A stretch of 64,000 nt of DNA from Phocaeicola barnesiae DSM 18169 = JCM 13652 (GCF_000374585.1 NZ_KB894644.1:292133-356132); one strand, 5' to 3'. Numbered from the stretch's first letter, positions 1 through 8,873 are shown. A program made the numbers and translations. Notes: a model not told the origin generated them from the sequence alone.

Positions 1-545
1 TGATTATGGAAAAAATGGCCATCTTCCATCGCTCCTTGAAGCAGGATTTCGGAATTGACAGTCCACGTATCGCTGTCTTGTCATTAAATCCGCATGCGGG
101 TGATGAAGGATTGATTGGTACTGAAGAACAGACAGTAATCATTCCGGCCATGCAGGAAATGATGGCCAAGGGAGTACTGTGTTTCGGACCATATCCGGCA
201 GACGGATTCATGGGTTCTGGTAATTATGCACATTTTGATGGCATTCTGGCGATGTATCACGACCAGGGACTGGCTCCGTTCAAGGCTTTGGCTATGGATG
301 AAGGAGTCAACTTTACCGCGGGGCTGCCGATTGTCCGTACTTCGCCGGCTCATGGTACGGCTTATGATATAGCCGGACAAGGTATTGCTTCCGAAGATTC
401 TTTCCGTCAGGCCATTTATGTTGCACTGGATGTGTTCCGTAACCGCCAGATTGAGCGTGAAATCAATGCCCGTCCGCTGCGTAAGCAGTATTATGAGAAA
501 CGTGATGACAGTGATAAATTGAAATTAGATATAGTAGAAGAATAA
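1..545 (+). CDS. pdxA: 4-hydroxythreonine-4-phosphate dehydrogenase, C-terminal part
   Basis: This is the 3' half of pdxA, cut by the left edge of the window; the frame is open from the first bases. PdxA oxidises 4-phosphohydroxy-threonine in the DXP-dependent branch of pyridoxal phosphate synthesis. The family motifs LNPHAGDEG, MYHDQG and the segment GLPIVRTSPAHGTAYD are visible; they carry metal- and substrate-binding histidines and the NAD site. The stop lies 3 bases before the next gene, so pdxA may be co-transcribed with the inositol-type operon downstream. The family is usually about 330-365 residues, so roughly half is missing. Confidence 0.95.
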   Translation, partial: IMEKMAIFHRSLKQDFGIDSPRIAVLSLNPHAGDEGLIGTEEQTVIIPAMQEMMAKGVLCFGPYPADGFMGSGNYAHFDGILAMYHDQGLAPFKALAMDEGVNFTAGLPIVRTSPAHGTAYDIAGQGIASEDSFRQAIYVALDVFRNRQIEREINARPLRKQYYEKRDDSDKLKLDIVEE

Positions 546-548
546 GAC

Positions 549-1256
549 ATGAAATTTGCGATTATATCTGCCGGGGAGGGCTCAAGGCTCTCCCAGGAAG
601 GTGTTGCTTTGCCGAAACCGTTGGTACAGTTGAATGGAATGGCCATGATTGATCGCCTGGTCCATATTTTTGCCCAGAATGGGGCCGAGCAGGTGGTGAT
701 TATCATTAACAACGAGGTAGCGCTTACCAAGGAGCATGTAGCAGCATTGAAAGAGACAGCGGAAGTGCCGTTGGAAGTGATTGTGAAGACGACCCCAAGC
801 TCAATGCACAGTTTCTATGAATTGAGCCGTTTCCTGAAAGGCGACAAGTTTTGTCTGACGACGGTCGATACGATTTTCCGCGAGGACGAATTCGCCGCGT
901 TTATTGAAGCTTTCAAGGCTTCCGGCAAGGACGGAATGATGGCTGTAACCGATTACATAGACGACGAAAAGCCGTTGTATATCTCGACAGACGAGAAATT
1001 GAATATTACAGGATTCCATGATGCCGCTACACCGGATTGCCGTTATATATCAGGAGGAATCTATTGCTTGACGCCAAAGGCTATCGATACTTTGGAGAAA
1101 TGTATGGAAAAAGGCATGTCGCGCATGCGTAATTTCCAGCGTCAGCTGGTGGCTGACGGTTTGCAGTTGGAGGCTTACCCGTTCAGTAAGATTCTGGATG
1201 TGGATCATGCCAGCGATATTGTAAAGGCTGAGGCCTTTTTAAATCATAAAGAATAA
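549..1256 (+). CDS. Nucleotidyltransferase (sugar/inositol-phosphate NTP transferase fold)
   Basis: This 235-residue protein has the NTP-transferase fold. The N-terminal GEGSRL (residues about 9-14) corresponds to the GxGTRL nucleotide-binding loop and is followed by PKPLVQLNG with the usual KP lysine. VDTIF (about residue 99) sits where the family binds metal. Relatives activate sugar or inositol phosphates as NDP or CDP derivatives. It is the first gene of a tight operon with a CDP-alcohol phosphatidyltransferase, which resembles the CTP:inositol-1-phosphate cytidylyltransferase plus transferase pair of the di-myo-inositol-phosphate pathway. I infer CDP-inositol formation; the exact substrate cannot be read from the sequence. 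Confidence 0.8.
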   Translation: MKFAIISAGEGSRLSQEGVALPKPLVQLNGMAMIDRLVHIFAQNGAEQVVIIINNEVALTKEHVAALKETAEVPLEVIVKTTPSSMHSFYELSRFLKGDKFCLTTVDTIFREDEFAAFIEAFKASGKDGMMAVTDYIDDEKPLYISTDEKLNITGFHDAATPDCRYISGGIYCLTPKAIDTLEKCMEKGMSRMRNFQRQLVADGLQLEAYPFSKILDVDHASDIVKAEAFLNHKE

Positions 1257-1272
1257 TCATTAAAAGAAAGAG

Positions 1273-2142
1273 ATGTTTGTAAAAGGAGAGAAGATTCGGA
1301 TACTCGGTGTGAGCCGAGGTAACGAGTATTCACCGAATCATGTTGGAAACGACGCAGCTATTTTTCGTGGAGTAGCTGAAGCATTAGAGAAAAAGGGGAT
1401 GGAAGTAACGGTGTATCCCGAAAAAGAGTTTGTAAGCGAACAACTTGAAGCCGATTTTATTTTTGATATGGCTCGTGACCGGGCAACGATTCAGCGATTG
1501 AAGCTTCTGGAGGACCGGGGAGCACTGGTTATCAATTCAGCGTATGGAATCGATAACTGTGTGCGGAAGGCTATGACTGAGTTGCTGATAGCCAACGGTG
1601 TACCTCATCCGAAGAGTTTTATCATTCCGAGTGACGGGCCCTTTACGCCGGATATTTTTCCGTGCTGGATTAAACGGGGAAATTCGCATGCCATGGTCAA
1701 GGAAGATGTGGTTTATGTTGAGTGTAAGGAAGAGGCCGAAAGAGTATTGGCTGATTTCCGGAAACGGGGAATTCCGGAGGCTGTTGTCAACGAACACTTG
1801 ATAGGGGACTTGGTGAAGTTCTACGGAGTGCAGGGGACCGATTTCTTTTATGTGTTTTATCCGACTGAACAGTCGCATAGCAAATTCGGACTGGAGGCCA
1901 TCAACGGGGAAAGCAGAGGCTATCCTTTCGACGCGAAACTGTTGCAGAAATATGGTAACCAGGCTGCAGAGGCATTGAATGTCCCGATTTACGGAGGAGA
2001 CTGTGTAGTCTCTAAAACCGGTGAGATTCGTATCATCGATTTCAATGACTGGCCTAGTTTCGCCCGTTGTCGTGAAGAGGCGGCTCCTCAAATAGCCGAA
2101 TGTATCTATCGTCGTATCATGTCAAAAATTGAAAACGAATGA
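1273..2142 (+). CDS. ATP-grasp domain protein
   Basis: This 289-residue protein is of the ATP-grasp type. The C-terminal stretch GGDCVVSKTGEIRIIDFND (about residues 237-255) is the metal- and ATP-binding core with its conserved Asp and Asn. SWISS-type RimK-like features are seen upstream, with INSAYGIDNCVRKAMTELL (about 84-102) resembling the lid entry of ATP-grasp ligases. It would couple a carboxylate to an amine or thiol, or phosphorylate a substrate, using ATP. The purine-rich AAAGAAAGAG upstream supports this start. Its last codons overlap the next gene by 4 bases (ATGA), so translation is probably coupled. Its role in the putative inositol-lipid operon is unknown. Confidence 0.75.
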   Translation: MFVKGEKIRILGVSRGNEYSPNHVGNDAAIFRGVAEALEKKGMEVTVYPEKEFVSEQLEADFIFDMARDRATIQRLKLLEDRGALVINSAYGIDNCVRKAMTELLIANGVPHPKSFIIPSDGPFTPDIFPCWIKRGNSHAMVKEDVVYVECKEEAERVLADFRKRGIPEAVVNEHLIGDLVKFYGVQGTDFFYVFYPTEQSHSKFGLEAINGESRGYPFDAKLLQKYGNQAAEALNVPIYGGDCVVSKTGEIRIIDFNDWPSFARCREEAAPQIAECIYRRIMSKIENE

Positions 2143-3089
2143 GTACAGAAAAGAAAGGGCTTGAAGCTTCGTTCAAGTCGATGGATACCGAAGAGTTTCT
2201 GGATATCCATTTCAATCGTCCCATCGGATACGTATGGGCTTTGTTTTTTCAACGTCTAGGAGTCCATCCGAATGTTGTGACGATTTTGTCTATTATTCTG
2301 GGAGTAGCAGCTGGAATCATGTTCTATTATCCGGACATGAAACATACAATCATTGGTATTCTGTTGCTGATGTGGGCCAATCATTACGACAGTTGCGACG
2401 GACAGTTGGCCCGTATGACCGGTAAGAAAACCCGTTGGGGCCGCATGTTGGACGGTTTTGCGGGGGATATCTGGTTCTTTACCATTTATGCGGCTATCTG
2501 TTTGCGGTTGACCAACCAGCCTTTGCCTTTTGGTATCGGAGCCGACAGTCATCTTACCTGGGGAGTATCCATCTGGTTGATTGCAGTTTTCTCTGGAACC
2601 GTTTGTCATAGCAAACAGTGTACGTTGGCCGATTATTACCGGAACATCCATTTGCTCTTCCTGAAAGGAAAAGCCGGTAGCGAGTTGGATAATTTCAAGC
2701 AGCAGCGCGAGATTTTCTACAGTCTGCCTTGGAAGGGCAATTTCTGGTGGAAGTCTTTTCTGTATTTTTATGGAAACTATACCCGTCAGCAGGAGCAGAT
2801 GACTCCTAATTTCCAGCGTTTCTATGCGATGGTACAGCAGCAATACGGTGATGCCATTCCGCAGGAATTGCGTGATGAGTTCCGGAAGGGTAGCTTGCCG
2901 CTGATGAAATATACGAATATCCTGACGTTCAATACACGTGCCATCGCTTTGTATATCAGCCTGCTGATTGGCGAACCATGGTTGTATTTCATTTTTGAGA
3001 TCGTGGTCATGACCGCGTTGTTTGTTTATATGCGTCATCAGCACGAAGCACTCTGTGCACGTCTGTATGCTAAATATGCCCGCCGATGA
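2139..3089 (+). CDS. CDP-alcohol phosphatidyltransferase family membrane protein
   Basis: This 316-residue integral membrane enzyme carries the CDP-alcohol phosphatidyltransferase signature from about residue 86: DSCDGQLAR, then G eight residues later and two further Asp (MLDGFAGD). The family transfers a phospho-alcohol between CDP and an acceptor alcohol, as in phosphatidylinositol-phosphate synthases. The last two Asp are separated by four residues instead of the usual three. Hydrophobic segments surround the motif and there is a cytoplasmic-looking central loop of about 70 residues. It overlaps its neighbours by 4 bases on each side. With the nucleotidyltransferase and inositol-phosphate synthase nearby I infer an inositol (phospho)lipid synthase. 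Confidence 0.85.
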   Translation: MSTEKKGLEASFKSMDTEEFLDIHFNRPIGYVWALFFQRLGVHPNVVTILSIILGVAAGIMFYYPDMKHTIIGILLLMWANHYDSCDGQLARMTGKKTRWGRMLDGFAGDIWFFTIYAAICLRLTNQPLPFGIGADSHLTWGVSIWLIAVFSGTVCHSKQCTLADYYRNIHLLFLKGKAGSELDNFKQQREIFYSLPWKGNFWWKSFLYFYGNYTRQQEQMTPNFQRFYAMVQQQYGDAIPQELRDEFRKGSLPLMKYTNILTFNTRAIALYISLLIGEPWLYFIFEIVVMTALFVYMRHQHEALCARLYAKYARR

Positions 3090-4093
3090 AAGATAAGGTT
3101 CGGAATATATTCTGGTTCTTCGGTATCTTTGCCATTGTCGTGATGCTCTGTACGTTTGATATGGACTATCAGGAATTGTGGCAGAACCTGAGGAAAGCGG
3201 GCATCTGGTTTCCGGCAGTCATCCTGTTATGGCTGTTTATCTATTTGCTGAACGCGTTGTCCTGGTACATCATTATCAGAGACGGGAAGCATGCTCCAGT
3301 GCCTTTCTGGAAAGTGTATAAGCTGACGGTTTCCGGGTTTGCCCTGAATTATGCTACCCCGGTAGGATTGATGGGAGGTGAACCGTACCGCATCATGGAG
3401 CTGACACCGTATGTCGGCGGCAGTAAGGCGACTTCTTCTGTCATCCTGTATGTGATGATGCATATTTTTTCTCATTTCTGCTTCTGGATGTTTTCGGTGC
3501 TGCTTTATCTGGTACTGGAACCGTTGAATCTAGGAATGGGTATCGTTCTGGCAATTGTGGGCGTCTGCTGTCTGTTGGCCATTTACTTTTTCATGAAGGG
3601 ATATAAGAATGGAATGGCGGTCAGAACCATCCGGTTGTTGTGCCATGTTCCATTTGCAAAGAAATGGGCCAACCGTTTTCTGGTTGAGCGGAAAGATGCT
3701 TTGGAAAGAGTCGATGCACAGATTGCCGAGTTGCACAGACAGCGTAAGACAACGTTCTATGCTTCGTTGGGACTGGAGTTCCTGGCTCGTATCGTGGGCT
3801 GTGTAGAAGTCTTGTTTATCTTGAATATTCTGACTTCCAATGTCAGTTTCTTGTCGTGTGTGCTGATTATGGCTTTTACTTCGTTGTTTGCCAATCTGTT
3901 CTTCTTTTCGCCCATGCAGTTGGGAGCACGTGAAGGAGGCTTCGCTTTGGCGACCGGCGGTCTGGCTATCCCGAGTGCTTTCGGTATCTATACCGGATTG
4001 ATTACACGGGTGCGCGAGTTGATATGGATTGTGATAGGGGTGTTGCTGATGAAGGTCGGCAACAATACCGGTAAAATAGAGAAAAATGAGTAG
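3086..4093 (+). CDS. Lysylphosphatidylglycerol synthase TM-like (UPF0104) flippase-type membrane protein
   Basis: This 335-residue protein has about eight hydrophobic segments and the UPF0104/LPG_synthase_TM pattern, including NYATPVGLMGGEPYRIMEL (about residues 91-109) and SPMQLGAREGGFAL (about 276-289). Members move lipids or lipid-linked intermediates across the inner membrane (MprF N-terminal domain) or have unassigned transport roles. Translation is coupled to the CDP-alcohol transferase (ATGA overlap) and the stop overlaps the following HAD gene by 8 bases. I infer that it flips the lipid made by this operon; no soluble catalytic domain is present. Confidence 0.8.
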   Translation: MKDKVRNIFWFFGIFAIVVMLCTFDMDYQELWQNLRKAGIWFPAVILLWLFIYLLNALSWYIIIRDGKHAPVPFWKVYKLTVSGFALNYATPVGLMGGEPYRIMELTPYVGGSKATSSVILYVMMHIFSHFCFWMFSVLLYLVLEPLNLGMGIVLAIVGVCCLLAIYFFMKGYKNGMAVRTIRLLCHVPFAKKWANRFLVERKDALERVDAQIAELHRQRKTTFYASLGLEFLARIVGCVEVLFILNILTSNVSFLSCVLIMAFTSLFANLFFFSPMQLGAREGGFALATGGLAIPSAFGIYTGLITRVRELIWIVIGVLLMKVGNNTGKIEKNE

Positions 4094-4811
4094 AAAGTTC
4101 GATTTGAAAGGTATCATCTTCGATTATGGTGGTACCATAGATACCAATAGCCGCCATTGGGCGGAAGTCTTGTGGGAAAAGTATCAGCTTTTTCAGGTTC
4201 CTGTAACGAAGGAAGCGTTCCGTGAAGCATACGTTCATGGGGAGCGTACTTTGGCCCGGCAACCTTTGGTAAAGCCCGAACACAATTTTCTGGAGGTTCT
4301 TCAGATTAAGACACGTATCCAGATAGAGTATTTGGTGGAAAAAGGGCTGTTAGACCGTAATGATGCAGCGGAAAAGGCTTATGCTTCACACATCGCGGAC
4401 AGCTGTTACCGCTATGTACTGGATGTTCTGGAGCGTACACGTCCTGTGGTTCGTGAACTGGCTTCACATTATCGCCTGGTATTGGTTTCTAATTTCTATG
4501 GAAATATCCAGACCATTCTGAAAGATTTTCAGTTGGCCGATTATTTTTCAGAAATTGTAGAGTCTTCCGTGGTCGGTGTACGTAAACCTGATCCTGCCAT
4601 CTATCGGTTGGGGGTTGAAGCAATGGGGTTCCCTGCCGAGCAGGTCTTGGTTGTAGGTGACTCGTTCTCGAAAGATATGGTTCCGGCCAAGGCTGTAGGC
4701 TGCAAGGTCGCTTGGTTGAAAGGAGAAGGCTGGGGAAACGAAGAAATTGACGAGTCGCTGCCTGATATTATTCTGACCGATTTGCCGGATTTGTTATCTT
4801 ATGTACTTTAA
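4086..4811 (+). CDS. HAD-superfamily hydrolase
   Basis: This 241-residue HAD protein shows motif I FDYGGTIDT (about residues 12-20), motif II VLVSNFYGN (about 138), motif III KPDPAIYRLG (about 164) and motif IV VVGDSFSKDM (about 190). A helical cap lies between motifs I and II. The second Asp of the usual DxD is a Gly here, which also occurs in some active sugar phosphatases such as YihX. In this operon a phosphatase acting on an inositol-phosphate or lipid-phosphate intermediate would fit. It starts 8 bases inside the preceding gene. Confidence 0.8.
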   Translation: MSRKFDLKGIIFDYGGTIDTNSRHWAEVLWEKYQLFQVPVTKEAFREAYVHGERTLARQPLVKPEHNFLEVLQIKTRIQIEYLVEKGLLDRNDAAEKAYASHIADSCYRYVLDVLERTRPVVRELASHYRLVLVSNFYGNIQTILKDFQLADYFSEIVESSVVGVRKPDPAIYRLGVEAMGFPAEQVLVVGDSFSKDMVPAKAVGCKVAWLKGEGWGNEEIDESLPDIILTDLPDLLSYVL

Positions 4812-4831
4812 AGACAGGAGGAGACTTCCAT

Positions 4832-6046
4832 ATGAAGAAACAGCAAGCGACTTTGGTCGATAAAAGGTACTTGGTTCCGTTCGTATTATTGACTTCCCTG
4901 TTTTTCCTGTGGGGATTTGCACATGCTATCCTGGATGTTATGAATAAGCATTTTCAGGAATTGCTATCCATAACGAAAACGCATTCGGCCTTCATTCAGG
5001 CTACCATGTATCTGGGTTATTTCGTGATGGCTATTCCTGCGGGACTGTTCATCACCAAGTATGGATACCGGAGAGGAGTCGTGTTCGGATTGTTGTTGTA
5101 TGGCATTGGTGCATTGTTGTTCATTCCCGGACAATATTGGTTGTCGTTCAACTTCTTTTTGTTCTCTCTGTTTGTGATTGGTTGCGGACTGACCTTTTTG
5201 GAGACTGCTGCCAATCCGTATGTTACGGAACTTGGCCCTCGCGAAACAGCGGCCAGCCGATTGAATTTTGCCCAGTCTTTCAATGGCTTGGGATGCATCT
5301 GCGCCCCTCTGTTGGCCGGCTTGATTCTTTTTTCGGAAGACGGTTCCATGGGAAGTGGAAACATTGCCATCCCCTATGCAGGGATGGGAATTGTCGTGCT
5401 TCTGGTAGCTGCTGTCTTTTCGAAGGTGCAATTGCCTGAAATCAAGCACGAGATAGAAATGGACGCAACGGGACATCAGGTAGGGCTTTGGTCTCACCGG
5501 TTGTTCGTGTTTGGTCTGATAGCCTTGTTCGCCTATGAGGTGAGTGAGATTTCCATCAATAGCTTCTTTATCAATTACGTCGTAGACCAGGGTTGGATGA
5601 GTGCCCGTGATGCTTCGCTGGCCTTGTCATTCGGCGGTCTGAGCTTTTTCATGGTCGGACGTTTCCTGGGAAGTTGGATTATGCGCCGTGTTCCTGCCGA
5701 GAAAATGTTGCTGGGATGTGCCGTCGGAACTGTCGTGACGACTTCAATTGTTATCCTTAATGCGGGATGGCTTTCTTTGGGTGCTTTGGTCTGTGGCTAT
5801 GCATTCGAAGCCATTATGTTCCCTACCATCTTTGCCTTGGCATTGAGAGGGTTGGGGAATTATACGAAGCGTGCTTCGTCGTTCCTGATGATGTCGCCGG
5901 TGGGTGGTGTCGTAGGTCCGTTGCTGATGGGGTATGTAGCCGATTGTACTACAATAGCCTGGTCATTCCTGGTTCCTTGGGCCGGATATGTGGTTGTAGG
6001 TCTCTATGCCTGGAAGATGGTTTCTGTAGGTAAATCCTCCAACTGA
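4832..6046 (+). CDS. MFS transporter, FucP/GluP-like sugar:H+ symporter family
   Basis: This 404-residue protein has about 12 membrane segments. The N-terminal segment SLFFLWGFAHAILDVMNKHF (about residues 17-36) is typical of the FucP/GluP sugar symporter branch of the major facilitator superfamily, as is ETAANPYVTELGPRETAASR. A strong ribosome site (GACAGGAGGAGAC) precedes the start. It closes the operon that begins at 549 and is followed by a 15-bp terminator hairpin. The substrate could be inositol or a sugar; the sequence does not decide. Confidence 0.85.
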   Translation: MKKQQATLVDKRYLVPFVLLTSLFFLWGFAHAILDVMNKHFQELLSITKTHSAFIQATMYLGYFVMAIPAGLFITKYGYRRGVVFGLLLYGIGALLFIPGQYWLSFNFFLFSLFVIGCGLTFLETAANPYVTELGPRETAASRLNFAQSFNGLGCICAPLLAGLILFSEDGSMGSGNIAIPYAGMGIVVLLVAAVFSKVQLPEIKHEIEMDATGHQVGLWSHRLFVFGLIALFAYEVSEISINSFFINYVVDQGWMSARDASLALSFGGLSFFMVGRFLGSWIMRRVPAEKMLLGCAVGTVVTTSIVILNAGWLSLGALVCGYAFEAIMFPTIFALALRGLGNYTKRASSFLMMSPVGGVVGPLLMGYVADCTTIAWSFLVPWAGYVVVGLYAWKMVSVGKSSN

Positions 6047-6065
6047 TTTTGGATAGATAAAAAGG

Positions 6066-6106
6066 CGGGACGGCAGATGTTGCTTTGGTACACATCTGCC
6101 GTCCCG
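6066..6106. terminator. Bidirectional hairpin terminator
   Basis: A perfect 15-bp inverted repeat (6066-6080 and 6092-6106) with an 11-base loop lies between the convergent MFS transporter and PfkB kinase genes. Short T-rich tracts flank it on both sides, so it can end transcription from both directions. Confidence 0.85.
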
Positions 6107-6137
6107 TTGTTTTTCTATTTCAGGGAAATTCGGACGG

Positions 6138-7034
6138 TTAGATAACCTGAGGGTGTAGGTTACTGTTCCGGATAATGTTCCACACTTGCTCTTCAGTTCC
6201 GCTGAACGGACCGGATTTTTCCAGTTTGATGGTCGACATGGCAGCGGCGAAACATCCGGCTTCTTCGTATGAAGCCCCCTTGTTACGCATGTACAGGTAT
6301 CCCATGGCATAAGTATCTCCGCATCCTGTCGCGTCCACCACTTCTTTAGGAGGGTATGCCGGAATCTGATGGAAGACACCTTCCGCATAAATCAGGGAAC
6401 CTAGACTTCCCAATGTCAGCAACACTTCCTTTACTCCCCATTCTGCCAGTTGCAGAGCCGCTTGTTTGGCATCCTTGTATCCTGTCAGAACCTCGGCTTC
6501 GTGTTCATTTACTTTCAGGATGTCAATGTACTTCAGGGCTTCCCGTTTGTCTTTCCAATCAACAGGAAAAACCTTTTGTCCCCGTACTTCACGCAGATAA
6601 CCTTGCGCATCGACTGCTAAAATACCTTTTCCGGAAAGTAATTTGACGACATCCAGCGAAAAGTCGTCCGATAGCAAACTTCCCAAATGGAAGATGCGGG
6701 CTTCTTCATTCTTCAATTCTTCTACCGTAAACGGGTCAGCTTTTGCCAGTACACGTTGGGTACGGTTATCCTGATTTTCTCCGTAAACGTTCTCGAAATA
6801 TACCGTTTTTTTACTCGGAAGCACCTCTACCTGTATTCCGGCTGACCGCATTTCTTCGACAGCCTTGTATTCGCTGGGAGCCAATGCAGTCACCAGTTTG
6901 TAGTTGTCTTTGTCTTTCAGGTGCTTGATACCGTGTGAGAAATAATAAGAAGTTCCTCCCGGCATGTAGGTTGTTTGTTTAGGAGTCACTATCTTGTCCA
7001 GTGTGATGTGTCCTATGCAACAGATGTCATTCAT
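6138..7034 (-). CDS. PfkB-family carbohydrate (possibly inositol) kinase
   Basis: This 298-residue protein belongs to the PfkB/ribokinase family. The C-terminal signature VVDATGCGDTYAMGYLY (about residues 236-252) contains the catalytic Asp and the anion hole. The N-terminal PGGTSYYFSHGI (about 25-36) matches the Gly-Gly substrate region. It phosphorylates a sugar or polyol with ATP; archaeal myo-inositol 3-kinase is a PfkB member. It lies between the inositol-lipid-type operon and inositol-3-phosphate synthase, so inositol is a reasonable substrate guess, but adenosine or other sugars remain possible. A -7 box at 7061-7068 drives it. Confidence 0.8.
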   Translation of the reverse strand: MNDICCIGHITLDKIVTPKQTTYMPGGTSYYFSHGIKHLKDKDNYKLVTALAPSEYKAVEEMRSAGIQVEVLPSKKTVYFENVYGENQDNRTQRVLAKADPFTVEELKNEEARIFHLGSLLSDDFSLDVVKLLSGKGILAVDAQGYLREVRGQKVFPVDWKDKREALKYIDILKVNEHEAEVLTGYKDAKQAALQLAEWGVKEVLLTLGSLGSLIYAEGVFHQIPAYPPKEVVDATGCGDTYAMGYLYMRNKGASYEEAGCFAAAMSTIKLEKSGPFSGTEEQVWNIIRNSNLHPQVI

Positions 7035-7060
7035 AAAATATTGTTGACTAAATTCGGCCG

Positions 7061-7068
7061 CAAAATTA
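7061..7068 (-). promoter_or_regulatory. -7 promoter box of the PfkB kinase gene
   Basis: On the minus strand this reads TAATTTTG, matching the Bacteroidetes -7 consensus TAnnTTTG, 27 bases upstream of the kinase start codon. Confidence 0.7.
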
Positions 7069-7366
7069 CATATATTTTTTAAGATACGGTCGTAACTGTT
7101 CGACTTACTACTTTGTTTTAAATTATCTAAACATCTTTTAATATTGAAGGGTGTCTTCTAAATATCTCATCTTTAGAGGGATATGAGCGATAAAATGTTC
7201 CTTTTTAAAGAATTTCTGTCCCAAAAGTATCTTTTAGGGGCATATTTTAGGCTTTTTATTTTACAGTATGGCTTTATTTCCTATATTTGGGCAGTTTAAT
7301 GTTTACCTGAGTTGTTCCCTCTTGGCAGGGAATATTTACACTAGATACTAGGAAAAGATTTTAAAA
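7069..7366. other. Divergent intergenic region with promoter for inositol-phosphate synthase
   Basis: There is no gene in this AT-rich stretch between the divergent kinase and synthase genes. A TATATTTG box at 7282-7289 fits a -7 element for the plus strand and would give a leader of roughly 70 bases before the synthase start at 7367. A clear -33 element was not seen. No riboswitch-like structure was recognised. Confidence 0.55.
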
Positions 7367-8674
7367 ATGGAAAAGAAGAATGTAAAACCTGCAAGTGGTA
7401 AACTTGGGGTAATGTGTGTAGGTTTGGGAGCTGTAGCCACTACATTTATTACGGGAGTTCTGATGGTCAGAAAAGGTTTGTCAAAACCGGTTGGTTCCAT
7501 GACCCAGTATGATAAGATTAGAGTAGGTAAGGGTGAGAACCAGAAATATCTGCCTTACAAGGAAATTGTGCCGATTGCCGATTTGAATGATATTGTATTC
7601 GGTGCCTGGGATGTATTTCCGGAAAATGCCTATCAGTCTGCCGTCCATTGTGAAGTTCTGAAGGAAAAAGATATCGAGCCGGTGAAGGATGAGCTGGTAC
7701 GGATTGTACCGATGAAGGCCGCTTTCGACCGTAATTTTGCCAAGCGTCTGGACGGATCCAATGTGAAGGATGCTGCTACACGTTGGGACATGGTAGAACA
7801 GTTGCGTGAAGATATCCGCCGTTTCAAGGCCGAAAACAATTGTGAACGCATCGTCGTATTGTGGGCTGCATCCACAGAAATATATGTTCCTGTATGCGAA
7901 GAGGTTCATGGAACCTTGGCTGCTCTGGAGAAGGCGATGAAGGCCGATGACCGTGAGCATGTGGCTCCGTCCATGTGTTATGCGTATGCCGCTTTGGCAG
8001 AGGGCGCTCCGTTCATTATGGGTGCTCCGAATACGACCGTCGATATTCCTGCCATGTGGGAAATGGCGGAAAAAACGAAAATGCCGATTGCCGGTAAAGA
8101 TTTCAAGACGGGTCAGACTTTGGTTAAGTCTGGTTTCGCTCCGATTATCGGAACCCGTTGCCTGGGATTGTCCGGTTGGTTCTCTACCAATATTTTGGGT
8201 AACCGTGACGGTCTGGTATTGGATGAACCGGCCAATTTCCATACGAAAGAGGTCAGCAAGCTTTCTACACTGGAATCTATTTTGGAACCGGAAAAGCAAC
8301 CGGATTTGTATACCGACTACTATCACAAGGTACGTATCAACTATTATCCTCCCCGTAACGACAACAAGGAAGGCTGGGATAATATCGATATTTTCGGCTG
8401 GATGGGCTATCCGATGCAGATCAAGATTAACTTCTTGTGCCGTGATTCTATCCTGGCTGCTCCTTTGTGCCTGGATTTAGTGTTGCTGAGTGATTTGGCT
8501 GCCCGTGCCGGACGTTACGGTATCCAGCGCTTCCTGAGTTTCTTCCTGAAGAGTCCGATGCATGATTATACCCAGGGTGAGGTGCCTGTCAATCATTTGT
8601 TCCAGCAGTATGTGATGCTGAAGAATGCTATCCGCGAAATGGGTGGTTATGAGGCCGATGAAACAATCGATTAA
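7367..8674 (+). CDS. myo-Inositol-3-phosphate synthase
   Basis: This 435-residue protein converts glucose-6-phosphate to myo-inositol-3-phosphate using tightly bound NAD. The N-terminal Rossmann motif VGLGAVATT (about residues 18-26) and segments WAASTEIY, SMCYAYAALAEGAPFIMGAPN, GKDFKTGQT and DNKEGWDNIDIFGW match the Bacteroidetes inositol-1-phosphate synthase family. It has the expected length for bacterial members. Its neighbours (kinase, nucleotidyltransferase, CDP-alcohol transferase) suggest that the product feeds inositol-containing lipid or osmolyte synthesis. Monocistronic: own promoter upstream and a terminator downstream. Confidence 0.93.
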   Translation: MEKKNVKPASGKLGVMCVGLGAVATTFITGVLMVRKGLSKPVGSMTQYDKIRVGKGENQKYLPYKEIVPIADLNDIVFGAWDVFPENAYQSAVHCEVLKEKDIEPVKDELVRIVPMKAAFDRNFAKRLDGSNVKDAATRWDMVEQLREDIRRFKAENNCERIVVLWAASTEIYVPVCEEVHGTLAALEKAMKADDREHVAPSMCYAYAALAEGAPFIMGAPNTTVDIPAMWEMAEKTKMPIAGKDFKTGQTLVKSGFAPIIGTRCLGLSGWFSTNILGNRDGLVLDEPANFHTKEVSKLSTLESILEPEKQPDLYTDYYHKVRINYYPPRNDNKEGWDNIDIFGWMGYPMQIKINFLCRDSILAAPLCLDLVLLSDLAARAGRYGIQRFLSFFLKSPMHDYTQGEVPVNHLFQQYVMLKNAIREMGGYEADETID

Positions 8675-8701
8675 GATTTGTTCTTTTGCGACATATCAAG
8701 G

Positions 8702-8730
8702 GGGAGTAGAGGCGTTCTACTCCCTTTTTT
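8702..8730 (+). terminator. Rho-independent terminator of inositol-phosphate synthase
   Basis: A 9-bp stem (8702-8710 with 8716-8724) with a 5-base loop is followed by six T residues. Confidence 0.9.
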
Positions 8731-8873
8731 CATGGAAAGAATGGATTTTTTTATACTATTATTCATAAAAAAAGGTAAGAATTTCGTATTTCGGGGGCTT
8801 GGATTTGTGAAAACCCTTTACTCTGTGTAATTTTACTCCCTCAAAGTAAATTGACTAGGCTATTAATCGTTAT

